A DNA stretch of 64,000 nt from Petunia secreta (Eukaryota; Streptophyta; Magnoliopsida; Solanales; Solanaceae). Both the position numbers and the translations under genes were made by a program. Position 1 is the stretch's first letter; the number at the start of each line of letters is the position of its first letter. Positions 46,433 to 58,531 of this stretch are shown here, piece after piece. The stretch is from positions 186,001-250,000 of the forward strand of contig JARKIP010000032.1 in the NCBI GenBank assembly GCA_029990175.1, written 5' to 3'. The notes under the pieces are model-generated. The model was not told where the DNA came from. It searched no databases and saw only the letters and a program-made list of their open reading frames with translations.

Positions 46433-46717
46433 TATTTATGTAGACCAGGAATGATCTTCAGACTGAACATCTACTTCAGGGTATTGTCTTTGAATTGGAA
46501 ATATTATTACTTGAAAAAGTGAAAATAAAATAGACATGTAATTGGACCATGTGCTGAGGTAGAATACTAGCAACAAAGTTGATTACACGTGCACTTATAA
46601 CGCTAAAGTAACTTCTCAAAGAGTTGAGGTGTGAAAGAGATACGCCAATGATGGATAGACGACAAGCTGCACTAGACCTTTAACTCTAAATTTTCATGAA
46701 ATAAAACAGCATCATAT

Positions 46718-47020
46718 ATGGATCCAGTTCTAGTTGAACACAGACAGATAGCCAGAGGAAAACCGGAGTCACCATACAGGATTACTACTGACGGTGTTCT
46801 CATGTATAAAGATAGGCTTTATGTCCCTGATGTTACAGATTTACGTGGACAGATTATGATAGCGACACATTATTCCAAATACACTGTTTATCCAGGTTCG
46901 ATTAAGATGTACCATGATCTTAAGCAGATTTATTGGTGGGACGGAATGAAGTGTGACAAAGCAGAATTTGTGGCTCAATATTCTAATTGCCAGCAAGTTA
47001 AAGTCGTGTCATCTTTCTAG
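46718..47020 (+). pseudogene. Ty3/gypsy integrase zinc-binding fragment (plus strand)
   Basis: ATG-initiated frame: ITTDGVLMYKDRLYVPDVTD followed by the H2C2-type finger (ATHYSKYTVYPGSIKMYHDL, IYWWDGMKCDKAEFVAQYSN, CQQVK). This is the N-terminal integrase domain of chromovirus-like elements. It is on the strand opposite to the element that encloses it and ends at a stop 100 codons in. At 47145-47180 GGGTCGTGACA followed by GTGGTATCAACGCC looks like an LTR end plus iMet PBS on the same plus strand, so a second, plus-strand gypsy remnant is embedded here. Confidence 0.7.
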
Positions 47021-47180
47021 ACTTTATGCTTTCAGCAGATAAGTACGTATATATGATCAGATTGCCAACTTATCTCTATCATTAATAGATTATTAGTGGG
47101 TTTAGTAGTGATCGACACTAATTGTAGGTTTCTGTCGTGCCCTAGGTTGGGTCGTGACAAAAGTGGTATCAACGCCTTAG

Positions 47181-48040
47181 AGATTTAGTGCTACCATTCA
47201 CTATTTGGAGGAAGACTTCTCCACTTAAAGCACAAACTCATGCAGCCATTTGAATAGGAATGACCATCCTCGCACAGTCTGTTGGACTAAAGAAGATTTA
47301 GCTAAAAGCTGAACATAGGCAGACCTAAGCTTACGAACTACCCTTCAGAGTTGCCAAACAGCTGCAACTCTCGAGTTCACAACTCCATACCTTTGCCGTA
47401 GACACCACCGCCAAATGGATCAAATCAAAGGTCAAATGATGCCTCTCATTGCCCTTAGTAGCCTTGAAAAGCAACAATGTGCTTACCTGTTTACAATAAC
47501 ACGTACTCTGGCTCAATATAGGGAACATCACAAGCGGCTATCAACCGCCCAAGCTCACTAGTGCCGGACGAAGAAGAAATGGAAATGGACCAAGGATAGA
47601 AATAATTAGAGCTTGAGGAAGCTCATCTTCTTATTGCTTGGCTATCGGAGCTAGACTACTTCCGATTCAGGCTAGCCAAAGAATCGCAACTAAAGAAATA
47701 GACATTAAATAAGCTTTATGGAATGACATCTATTCCAATTTAACCTCTCTATAAGAAGGAAACTCTGACAATTTACCAGAAAAATCTTTTATAACCCAGA
47801 TGAGCTCATAGGATAACGTGACTTTACTAGCATTTTGAACCAAGAGGAGATATGTAGATCGAATATTACTTACTAATCACTTTTCACCGGAAGAAACGAT
47901 AATACGTTTTGATGGTGACGAATTAGGATCCCATTATCCTACAAACATTGAATTTCGAGAAGAGAGGTAAACTGAATTTACATAATAACAGAAGGTGGCG
48001 TAACAAGATGCCAAGCAGAAAATACCGACACTAACTCCCA
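47181..48040. other. Decayed interior, no recognisable gene
   Basis: AT-rich sequence with only short ORFs in both strands. I see no domain. It may derive from leader or gag of the plus-strand remnant. Confidence 0.4.
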
Positions 48041-49865
48041 AATCACTCACATTTAAATCAGATAAACTAGTAGGGTATCACAAATTCCCTGAATAAATCA
48101 TACTAGAAGCTCATCCCTCTACCGTAATCGATTCTTAATAGAAACAATATCCAAGGAACCCATCGAAACATTATAAGACACACCATTTGCAGATCGATCA
48201 AAAGAATTAAATCTTAGTCACATTTAAGAGAAGAAGAAATCTCAGGGTCTACTGTATCGGATACCTCAGCATCCCGCCAGACAAGCAGTTCATAGAACTG
48301 CCTCTGCAGCTGAGCTGAGCCACTACCCTGACAATCACTTTCTGAAGAACCTTTGCCACCATACTCTCAACCTCTACTGGATGGTGGCATTTCTTCTGCT
48401 GATTGAGATCTAAATGAAATCTCATGCGACTGCGCAGATGCCTGATAACGAGAGAAAAGACAACTGCCTATTTGCCGGACTAAGGGAGAACTTCACTAAA
48501 AATGACAGGCTCACGACAATGATATCACCTTTTCAGTGAAAATGGAATCTGGAAAGATTGTTGATAGCTGTAAAGAAAAGACTTAATCTGATCATGACGA
48601 GCTACTGGTGTACTCTAACAATCACGTGACACAAGCTGAGATAACCTGGAAGGTGACCTCCCAAAATAATCAGAACTTTTAGCTCCAAATGAGGTACCAT
48701 GGTTGCCTACCAGGGCCACGGAATTTCTCGCTCTCCCGCTCTAACTCTTCCCCCTCTAACTTGTGGTATGCCTAATATCTTCGAGAAATATCAACAACGA
48801 CATCAACTGAAATCTCGACCTGAATCTCTCGAGCCATCTGGGATCTCAAGGAAAAATAAAGGTCATCAATAAATATTTGAATCTCTCGAAAGGCTCATGG
48901 ACTAGTTCTAATGCATATTCAGCCATTCTATATAATTCAATCTCATATTCTGAAACACCAACAGGCGAACCGACAGGCTACCCTGTCCAATGCACTCAAA
49001 ATGGCAACACTTTTCATCTCACTCACTACTCGATAGAAACCTTTCCATGAATCTAGAAGAAAAATCGAACCAAGTCAACTAATAAGAGAGCGGCCCACCA
49101 ATTCAAGGCTGGACACTAAAACTGGAAAGCAGAATAATCAACACGGTGCCGCTCGATATAATCAAGAGTCTGAAGGATGCAGCTACCCTAACATCATTTA
49201 AAAAAAAAAAAAAATTCACGGGGTCTATCTGATGCATTGCTTAAGAATATCGGAAGGTTCAACTGCATAAAATAATGCAACCTCTTTAGGCACGCAGACC
49301 GAACTATTACCTCGGCTGGCTAACAAGTCAAAACAATTGGTATCGCAACACATACTGCCTCTGAAACATAATTTACTGGGACAATATTAAGAACTGGAAT
49401 AGGAGCTTCCTGAGACCGAGTGTCTGCATCTGCGGCACCCTGATAGGCTGCCTAGCGAATAATAGGTTCTTGTGGTATCTGCGTCGACACGATTCTTGTA
49501 AAAGCATCGTAGAGCCAAGGGAACCACAAGGCCCCGCTCTCTTGCCCATCGCCAGCTCGTATAGCTGGGACCTCCGTAACTAGATTGTCGGCACGATTAA
49601 AAACTCTCGGGGCTTCATCAGTGTTAGCCCTAAGCTGGACTGCTTCGTCTTGAACTCATATTATTTGCCGATTATCGCACGAGGATTCATAATTACAATG
49701 AAGGAATTCACGAAAACACTTTTGCATCCAAGACCGACGCATGATCAGAAAAGAAGGAAGTGAAACTTCCTAAATGTCATCATAGCCCCTCGCAGATAAG
49801 TACAGACGTCTACGTACCCATCAGCGAGACTCTACTAGACACTGTCTTGTCTACATGGACTCTAA
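48041..49865 (-). pseudogene. Probable decayed gag and leader of the 43505-52220 element
   Basis: Adjoins the PBS on the minus strand, where gag would be expected. A Gly/Ser/Gln-rich stretch (about 48400-48270; GGKGSSESDCQGSGSAQLQR) resembles the region before the zinc knuckle of chromovirus gags. Many stops and shifts; no complete knuckle. Weakly supported. Confidence 0.35.
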
Positions 49866-49882
49866 ACCGGGCACTGATACCA
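49866..49882 (-). other. Primer binding site, iMet-like
   Basis: The minus strand reads TGGTATCAGTGCCCGGT two bases after the 5' LTR end. It matches the iMet PBS in the first nine positions. Confidence 0.75.
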
Positions 49883-49884
49883 AC

Positions 49885-52220
49885 TGACACTACCCGGAAT
49901 CCGGGTAGGCCGTGCGGGCACCCGACATCCTCCCCTAGACCCGTCGGGCGAACCCTTACCATTTAAATTAGGAAAATAAATATAATAATTCATAAATAAG
50001 GATAAGACTAAAAAAACAAACACAGACATACTGATACCTCTAAGCTGTACAAAAGAAATTACAGCTGACTACCCAACATACTAGGTTTAGGGCTATCCAA
50101 ACTAGACATCTAAGAGTACAAAAGAAGACAGATACCTCCTGAAGGGAGCAAAATGCAACTGAAATAATAACCAATAAACCAGTGGCCATCCGAAATAAAA
50201 GCTGGCTCACCCTGACAGCTGAAGTCATCTTCGCTCCTTCACAACGTGGCGAACTCAATCCTGGAGCGAACTTGCCGAAACGAAATAGATAGACAAGAAA
50301 TGAACAACAAACAAGGGTGAGTCAAAATGACTCAATAAGTGGGGCAGACTAGCCACCTCAAAGAATAGGATAGCTAGCCAGGGAGAAGAAACAGATAAAC
50401 CAAATTCCTTTTATTTAAATTATAAAAAGGCGGAGCCAGATAATAACCGGAAACACGTATGAAACAATAAACTTAACTAGGAATACGAGCCAGAAACATA
50501 TTACCAAATAAGAAATGCACTTATAAGCAGAATAGTAGTTATGTACCACAAGTCTATACAATGGTATGAAATGAAATGAAATGAGATGAATGAAATGAAA
50601 TGAAATGAAATACGATGCAAAGGGTCACATGTGCAAAATGAATGGAGCGAAATCCTCCTGCTTCGACGGCGGAATACTCCTACCCTCAATATGATGCAAT
50701 GGAGCGGAATCCTCCTGCTCCGAGGGCGGAATCCTCCTACCCTCAGTATGATGCAATAGAGCGGAATCTTCCTGCTCCAAGGGCGGAATCCTCCTACCCT
50801 CAATATGATGCAATGCATAACCAGAAAACGTAATACATACGAATACGGTATGATGCAATAATAACCCTTCATCAGTCCAGGACTCTCATCGACTGCCGGG
50901 ATGTATATGTCAACTCACAGCCAGAGTACAACGCTCAGATCCTCAATGCAATACCAACAACAGGACATAACATATAATATACAATGTAAATTCAAAGCTA
51001 AGGCGTAATGAGTACGCCTATCGACAACTACACACGTAAGGAACACGTGGTAGAAAATCCACGAGTCCAGGTGCCTCCAAAGAAATGGATATAAACACTT
51101 ACCTCTTCGAAAATTAGTATTGCTAATCAACAACCGCTTTATCCTTTGGTTTCATTGCCAAACGATCCCACTCTATTCAATAAGTAGAAAAATATATCAA
51201 ATTAGGCTAAAGGCTTCATTTCCCACATCTTAGGGTAAACCGGTTAGGAACCTGATACGTTATTTGCATACGCAATACGCAGGTCAGGCCTATGTATAGA
51301 GTTTAAGGTCATATAACCAAACCCTAAATAAATTACATTTATATATTGCCCATAACTCACTGAGTATAAATATAGCATCAATTTCATTATCAGGGTCCAA
51401 TTGACCATTTCAACTATTAATTGAACTTATTAAAATGATGTCTAATATCCTAATTTTTACCGTAAAAATATATTCAAACACACGTAATAAGCTAAGATAA
51501 TGAGTTAACATCATTACGTGGATGTTTCGCGGTAAAAATTCTATCTTTCTCCGGCTCTTTTCTCATTTTCTGGCAATTTTTTCTTGTCACGTTTCTCTGT
51601 TCCAATCTCTGTTTCATATTCATCACTTGATTAAGCTTGAAGGGATTTTAATCACATAAGCTTTTTCACCGCCCTTCAATTTTCTTTCTTTCATTTCCAT
51701 TTTATCTTTTTCTCTTTTTTTTAGTTTTATTTTCTTTTCGCGACGAAAATTAAAACGGTATCCTGCGATATTCGAAATAATTCCAACTTTTGCATACAAT
51801 TTATACAAAATATATGTAACATACTCACTTAGGCGGATCTCAAATCGGACTCCCGAAACATAATATGCAAATTTAAATGGAAAAAGGTCAAATTATTTAA
51901 CATTCGGCATTTTAGCGGAAACTAGCTGAACAACATCGAAATTCACTTTCGAAAGTTTACAAATGTCACAAATAATAATACGAACCGAACGGCGCTTTTG
52001 AATTTCGAACCGGAGCTCATTCGCCAAAACTGAGCTCGAAAATCTCTTTTTAATATTTATCGTCAATAAAAACTGAAACCTTCTTCCGATGCCTACCAAA
52101 CGAGGTCTGATTTAGCTCAAATTTTATAGATAAGTGCCAATGGACCTTACAAAAATTTTAAAATTATCGGCACGCCAATCGGAGCCCTAACTTTCGAAAC
52201 GACTACCTAAGGTCGTTTTA
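49885..52220 (-). repeat. 5' LTR of the 43505-52220 element
   Basis: 2336 bp, with three 57-bp units at 50645-50815. The outer end is TA instead of CA (plus strand), a mutated terminal dinucleotide. Otherwise collinear with 43505-45831. Confidence 0.93.
50645..50815 (+). repeat. 57-bp minisatellite, 3 units
   Basis: Units start at 50645, 50702 and 50759; the same unit as at 44207, with a few substitutions. Confidence 0.95.
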
Positions 52221-52225
52221 AAAAC

Positions 52226-52819
52226 ACCCTCCCCTTGAGAATAATTGGGCAAATCAAATAAGCGTTTTTATTCTCTTCTCACTTTTTTTTTCACTCCCTT
52301 TTTCTTTTCTTTTCCTTTTCTCTCAAATGCACATAAGCATGTCCAAACATCCCTTCAGGGTTAGAAACTCGTTAGGTAGTTTGGACAAGTTGATGACTAG
52401 TCGGCTCACGGGGAGCCCTTCCTATAGCTTGATGCATGCTCATTACATTCAAAGAGTGGTGTGATTCTAGACACAATTCCCCATGGCGGACGGCCAAGGA
52501 GTGGGATCATTTGAAATTGTTGGTTGTACCACGGACTAACTATATTTCAAGATGTCCCTCCTAAAAGGTGTTTTGGTGGTGAAACGACCGTGGGATCCAT
52601 GTAATCGCCCGTGTGTGTGGAAAGTGTCGTTTCCTAGGGTTGGGGAGTATGAGTGAAATATGTCAAATGTTACATCAAATTTCAAATTCAATATAAATAA
52701 ATAAATAAAGGGAAAAAAGAAAATCAAAAAGGAAACCAAGTTAGTATAATAATAATAATAATAATATGAATCGCAAGATAATAATCAAATAAATCTCAAA
52801 AGTAAAGACTCGTTGTGGT
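52226..52819 (-). other. 5' leader of the Ogre-type element
   Basis: Lies between the PBS and the gypsy insertion; the leader resumes for 35 bp at 43465-43499. It contains a block (about 52475-52600) homologous to 17400-17500 of the nested element. (ATT)n lies near 52746-52766. There is no ORF. Confidence 0.75.
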
Positions 52820-52832
52820 AGCGGAGTCGCCA
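52820..52832 (-). other. Ogre-type PBS, partly altered
   Basis: The minus strand reads TGGCGACTCCGCT, three bases after the LTR end, then departs from the usual GGGGA. Same PBS family as at 17143. Confidence 0.75.
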
Positions 52833-52835
52833 TTC

Positions 52836-55800
52836 TGTCATACCCAATTTTAGACTCAACTCGAGGCGAGTCGGGTTTTGGATTTGACTGGGTAAGTCGT
52901 TTGAGTTTAAGTGTTGGAGTCGCCACCTAATATAGTTTTCTAAGGTGTATTAGGCCACCAAAGTGTCTAAGGTCAAGTTTATCACACTAGTCTAGTTTTC
53001 AGAGATCCGAAAGGGTAAGAAGTCCAAATGACTCAGGGGAGAAGGTGTTAGGGACTCCCCCGAGTCCCACGAAAAGTGGTTCCCGTCCGAGTCTATATTT
53101 TGGGATGAAAGTGGTGAATATTATCATAGAATACTAACTTGGGAGGTCATTCTAGCATTTAATTCAAGAAAATAATATGTCTATGCAATTTAATTCACAC
53201 ATAGGTAAACAAGTTTCATATGCGACCTATATTTAAGCATAATTGCATTCTATGGCCTCTTGTACGAAAGCCTAATCGCAAGTAGAATTCAAACATGCAA
53301 GAGTGTTCAATTTCATCCTATTTGTGCAAATCTAACACTTGAAACAATTTCGCATAAATGGACGGTTTTACAAATAATTTTCATGTTTAGACCAAAATCA
53401 AATGGGTGTTGTTTTTAAAACGAAATGTTAGCCATTTAGGGTCGGTGTGACTTGTCATTAATTGTCGAGCCCTAACCTTAATGGCTATTTTTTGCTTTAG
53501 GGCTCAGTTTTGAAGTATGTATAGGCGAAGGAGGGCTGTTTTTGAAAACGAGTTTCATGGAAGCCCACAAATACAAACGAATGGGCTGTCTCACATAAAG
53601 TATATACATATATGTATAAGCATGCAAGTATATGACTAAATGGTAGTTTTAGCTTTAGGAAAAATACATATAAAGCGTATAAGTGACCCCAAATACTTTA
53701 TACACCTCTATACACTATGAGATTAGTGTACAAAAGTTGGAGTAAGCTTTTAAAATAATTTTATATATAAAGGCCAGGTTTTAAAATATTTTTGGACTTG
53801 GATTACTTGTGCAAAAAGGGGCAGTTTCGAATTTTATCAAAGACAGTCCGATTTTAACATGTTTTGTACACAATAGCCCCTGTTTCAAATGAAATTCCAG
53901 ATTTAATCATAAAACAGACATGCTTTCGATTTTTTGACTCTGAAATCTTTATAAGATACTTAATGAAGCAATGTTGACGTTTCAGCAAGTCTTACCAAAC
54001 AATCTGCATGTCTTCTATTCTAATTATACAAATGTCTCACTAATTTTAAAAACGTTAAAGCCTAAAATGATGCAACACATAGAAACAGGAGTTAGGAGAA
54101 GGGAGTGGCCCCTGAATAGCCAAGTACACAACATCAAGGTCATGTATCCTATTTTAATCATAGATACAGGCAGGATGACAGTTCCTAGAGGGATAAAGAA
54201 TCAGAGAGAGGTGATAGCTAGGCAGTGCACAACATATAGTTTTAGGTTCAGTTTTCCAGGCAAGAAAGGCCATTTACTAGACTCTCAAAGGCACTTTAAG
54301 AGGGGATCCTGCAAACTAAAATTGGTATAGCCGTAGGGCTATCCATACATGCTGCAAAACAAGGATTAACAGTGGACAAAACAGAAGTATACACCAAGCA
54401 GAGGTCACAAAAAGCACCCACAAGTACATACAGTTTCAGATGAAGGTACAGATTATGTGAGACATTAGAAGAAAGAGAGAGCATGCAGAAAACTCAAGTA
54501 TAACTGATACAGGTCATGGATAACAAAGATTAAGGTAGAGATGTACCCTTTGAGCAGCAATAACCAAGAAAAAGACAAGCAGTATTAGAAGCTTGTAGGG
54601 ACAGAGTCCAAAAGAAAAGGTTGGCATTCTTACTAATATTCGAAGAAGATCTGAGAATAGCACTATGCAATGTGTATGCCTGTGTGATTCTCTGTATGTA
54701 GGTGTAGTAGTAAGAAGTGTGTTCAATTGTGTCTGAACTTGTCTTAATGATAAAAGGAAGACTGGTTTATACAGGAGTGAGGAAAGCCTTAATTCTAACG
54801 GGTAAAAGAGCCAAAGAAGGCAAGGGAATATTGCTTCCCATAGTTAAAAAGGCCAGTTTTGCACCCCTTCCATATATAGATCAATCAATCCCAAATTTTT
54901 AGGGTGAAACAAATCCTAAACCAGCTGAGACCCGTTCCCTTAACCCAAATGAAGTCTAGATTCACAACTGGTTGTACAAACACAATCAGAATTCAAAAAA
55001 TCAATTAGTCTTCTTAACAAATTTCAATCAGCCTCTAATTGGCACTTTGTCAATTGACAAAACTAACTTCCAATCACCAATTCAAGCTGAGCCTAGTCGA
55101 AATCTCTTAAATCATGTCAAATCAAACAATTCCAGTTTTTAAGCCTAGATAAGCTATGCGATCATGCATCATAACAAAATAAGGGTCAAAACACAATGTC
55201 AAAGATGAATACATTGTCCAGGGTGTTAAGCTACATCCTCAGTAATGGTGATAAAGAACAATAGGCCATAAGAATGTCAATTTTAGTGCATACAAACAAA
55301 TTAAGAACAAGGTTTCACCTAACCTAATGAATTAAATTAAGATTACTAATCATACAGTCCCTCACTTTAATTAATTAACTAATAACAATTAAACAATGTT
55401 ACATACAGATGAAACTAAGCAACTCAGGCATAAGTACCACTGTTGAATTAGTGAAACCAAATAGGATCGACAATTTTATGCTAATTAATCAACAAACAAT
55501 CATGTTAACATAACAAAGAATAGGCAAGTTTAGGCACAGTCATAACACATAGGGGAAAGTAAATTAGGGATTAGGGTTACCTGTTATCGAATTCGAATCG
55601 ACTTAAATCGACCCATCGCGAATCGGCTTCGCATGAAGGGTTTCTTACCCTTTTTCAAGTGATAACACCGTTCAAAATACCCTAGACCCCGTCGGATTTA
55701 TTTTTCCGGCGGTGACGAATCAGTCGACAGGGGTCAAGAATCGAGCTTGTCTAAATGTGGTCGAAAGCATATGGGTTTTGTAGCGGGTGAGGAGGGGAGT

Positions 55801-56482
55801 ACAATGGTGCCAGTTTCCCCAAATTTGGCTGGCCAAACTGACCGGAGAATCGATTGACAGTGGTGGCGTTGCAGTTCGCCAAAGAGAGAAAAGAGACAAT
55901 GATTATCGGGGGTGGGTGAGAGGAAATGAAAGGGCTTTTGGGGGGGTTTTGGGGGTTATTTGGGGAGTAGGATAGAAGAGTTGATCTCAGCTGTCTGATG
56001 GCACACGTGGACGGCTGAGATCGATCCACATAAGCGCTGAAGTGTAAAAATATGTGATGATGTGTATAGGCATATGTGTATATGTATTTATGTACATATT
56101 GTGTATAAATAGTGTATATTAGGCATAATTTAGTATAAAATAGGAATACAATTTGTATAAAGTAGGTTTAAAATCATAGGAAAACTATAAAATTAATTTT
56201 AAGGCATTAAAATGGGTTGGGAGCATATAAAAAGTGTATTTTAGGATTTGAAATGAATTGGGTAATTTTATAAAGGTAATTGCGGAATTTTAAAAGGAAG
56301 CACACATCTTGTAAAAATGGCTATGGTTTGAGATGATGCTTTCGAAAATGGCCTTGATTGTCATGCTATTACGAGAAGATGATTTTTGAAAGAATAGATG
56401 GGGGAAGAATAAATGCACAATTGTGTGTAAAGTTAGAAGACTGTTGCTTTAAAAACAGGAGGGACAAAATTGGGTGTCAACA
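52836..56482 (-). repeat. 5' LTR of the Ogre-type element (complete)
   Basis: 3647 bp; ends TGTCATACCC and GGGTGTCAACA. It is uninterrupted where the 3' LTR is split, so it shows the empty site of the nested element at 56060-56075. A minus-strand TATA-like TGTATAAACC lies near 54765; this part is missing from the 3' LTR. Small ORFs in it have no domain. Confidence 0.93.
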
Positions 56483-56487
56483 ACCAC

Positions 56488-57875
56488 CGGCTAAGAAGAG
56501 AAGAGTAGTTAAAGGGAAAGAGAAGGAACCATTGGTGCAGGACATAGAGGAAGATGTCCAGATTGATTGTGACGCTGAAGAAAAGCATATTACCATTCCA
56601 TTGCCTGAAGACATGCCGTCCACAAGTATTTCTATTGACCAATCGTTATGGGATGGCATATTTGTGAGTGAGAATGCATACAAAGCTTACAAGTGGATTG
56701 TAAAAAAATAGATTATGCAAGAAAGGCCGTTGAATTATCATGCTTTTGAGAATTCTTTCCCTACTATTCTGGAGATAGTGAAAGAAAGAAAGTGGGACAA
56801 ATTTATGCAAGGATCCAAGGGCAAGGCAAACATTACTGTTGTTCAAGAATTATACGCTAACTGGGGGCAATAAAAGAGCAGCATAGTGCAGATTAGAGAG
56901 GTCGAGGTTGATATCTCTGTCAGGGCGATTAATGCATATTATAGAGCTAATGAAGTGGCAATGGATGATTGTAAGAAGATTCTAGAAAAGCCAGACTTTG
57001 AGGATGTCATTCAAGTATTGTGTAATTCACCAGCTAATACTGATCATAGCGATTCCTCAAAGCCTGCATGGTTGCGCAACACTAAGAGAAAATATGCAAC
57101 ATTGCCAAAGAGGTTCATGACTAGGAAGAGTAGCTCTTTGTTAAACTGGGTGTCCAAAACACTAATGCATGCAGATCATCAAACAAGTGTTCTTCGGTAG
57201 AGAGTGCTTCTCATATATGCTTTGATGATTCGAGTAGCATTGAACTAGGGCGATATCATGTAGGAGCAGATGGTGCGTACTCAGAACAAGAAGACTTTGA
57301 AGTTGTACTTTATGCACACTTTGACAGCGCTGATGAGGAAGAACGAGGTCCTATTTTATAAGAGTGATGATTTCCTATAGGCACCCAGTGCACATGCCAT
57401 TACATCGGTCCATGACCTGATTGTTGCTAAAGATCATAGAAGATCTGTCCCTGAGCGACTTGAGGCAATTGAGGCTGAGTTGGCCAAGTTGAGATAAGGG
57501 CAAGAGGCCAAGTTAGCCAGGCTGAGGCAGGAGCAGGAGGCTCGAGACACCCTGATGTTGTGTAGACTAGCAGAGATCTTTGCTTCTATTCAGAGTGCCA
57601 GAGTGATCCGTTCCATTGGTACTCAAATAGAGATTGAGACTCCACGTGAGGTTGTGGATTTAAGTGCTACTGATGGTACTTCTATAGAGCCAGCTCCTGC
57701 TACTGATACCACTATGGAGGGTTTGCTGATCGATGCTATGGACGCAGCTGGTGCTACATTATTAGATCCCTCCACTGCTCAGACTGCAGATTCAGACTGG
57801 CCTACAGCATTTCCAGACTGTGCAGTGGGGACCATGCACTATTTTAAGTGTGGGGTGAGGTATCATGAATTTTAA
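56488..57875 (+). pseudogene. Host-element second ORF, second part: putative plant transposon protein domain
   Basis: Continues in phase from 12703-13000 across the 43 kb insertion. It opens with a basic cluster (PAKKRRVVKGK) and an acidic stretch, then from about 56712 a domain that matches the family annotated as putative plant transposon protein (PF20167-like): RPLNYHAFENSFPTILEIVK, VVQELYANWGQ, VEVDISVRAINAYYRANEVA, then VLLIYALMIRVALN. A coiled coil (57440-57560; LEAIEAELAKLR) follows and the frame ends at 57875. Seven in-frame stops (56709, about 56871, 57198, 57246, 57261, 57378, 57495) but no frameshift. About 560 codons in total with the first part. Function unknown. Confidence 0.7.
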
Positions 57876-58531
57876 TTGTACTTTTACTATTTTTTTTAAA
57901 TATTAGTGGCCTAATCCTCGAGTTTTCTTCAAGCCACGGTTCTTTCCTGAGGATGGCTTTTGTTTTGAACTAGGTGTTTTTCGTAAAAAGACAAAAAAAA
58001 TCATAAAATTCAAAAATACAAAAACAATTAGGAAATAGGAGTAGATAAGTGGTGAAGAACTTGTGCTTTCTCTGTGAATTCTTTGATATTATCATATTTA
58101 GTCCTTTGCATGAAAGTTGAACTTCCCTAGAGAATTTTGGTATGCGTTCTATATTGGATTGATAGATGATCCTGTTAGTGACTCGTCGGCTCAGGTTTCT
58201 GACTCTGCTTGTTAACTGAATAACATGACTTTGTCTCGCTTATTCTTGTTAGGAGTTGGAATTGTTCCATCTTGAATAGTTCATATGCCATCAGTGGTGA
58301 GGTGCTAGTATTTATTCTCGTGCTTGCATTATTGCTCTAGAACTTGCTCTTATTGTTTTTCGAAGCGAATTCCTAGGATGTACTTGGCTTTAGAAATGAT
58401 AGTAGGACTTCTTTGGCCGTTTGAATTTTTTTTCTAGCCTTTTCTTGATGATATGACCCTAGTTAGCACCTTTGAGCCTATAACCTTTTTATTGGAAGCC
58501 CTATTACAAGACGTAACCTATTTTGGTGCTT
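57876..58531 (+). other. 3' region of the Athila-like host
   Basis: No ORF. AAAAATACAAAAACAATTAG-type A-rich segments are usual in the spacer after the last ORF of such elements. Continues beyond the solo LTR at 59860. Confidence 0.45.

Larger units (their letters stand above)
43505..52220 (-). mobile_element. Ty3/gypsy element with long LTRs, minus strand, decayed interior
   Basis: A perfect AAAAC duplication lies at 43500-43504 and 52221-52225. 5' LTR is 49885-52220, PBS 49866-49882 (minus, TGGTATCAGTGCCCGG, iMet-like), 3' LTR 43505-45831, PPT 45832-45843 (minus, AGTGGAGGAGAA). The internal 4 kb is short and mosaic: no intact gag or pol, and domains lie in both orientations. Inserted between PBS/leader and ORF1a of the Ogre-type element. 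Confidence 0.93.
13001..56482 (-). mobile_element. Ogre-type (Tat) LTR retrotransposon, minus strand, with three nested insertions
   Basis: Boundaries are exact: TGTCATATCC at 13001, GTGTCAACA at 56482, and a perfect ACCAC duplication at 12996-13000 and 56483-56487. The element reads right to left: 5' LTR (52836-56482), PBS (52820-52832), leader, ORF1a, ORF1b, gag-pro, intron-like gap, RT, RNase H, archaeal RNase H, integrase, 68-bp array, PPT (28160-28182), 3' LTR (28159 down to 13001). Removing three nested elements and their duplications leaves about 19.0 kb, in the range of Ogre elements. All ORFs carry stops or frameshifts. The extra RNase H, the Arg-type PBS and ORF1 upstream of gag are Ogre hallmarks. 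Confidence 0.93.
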
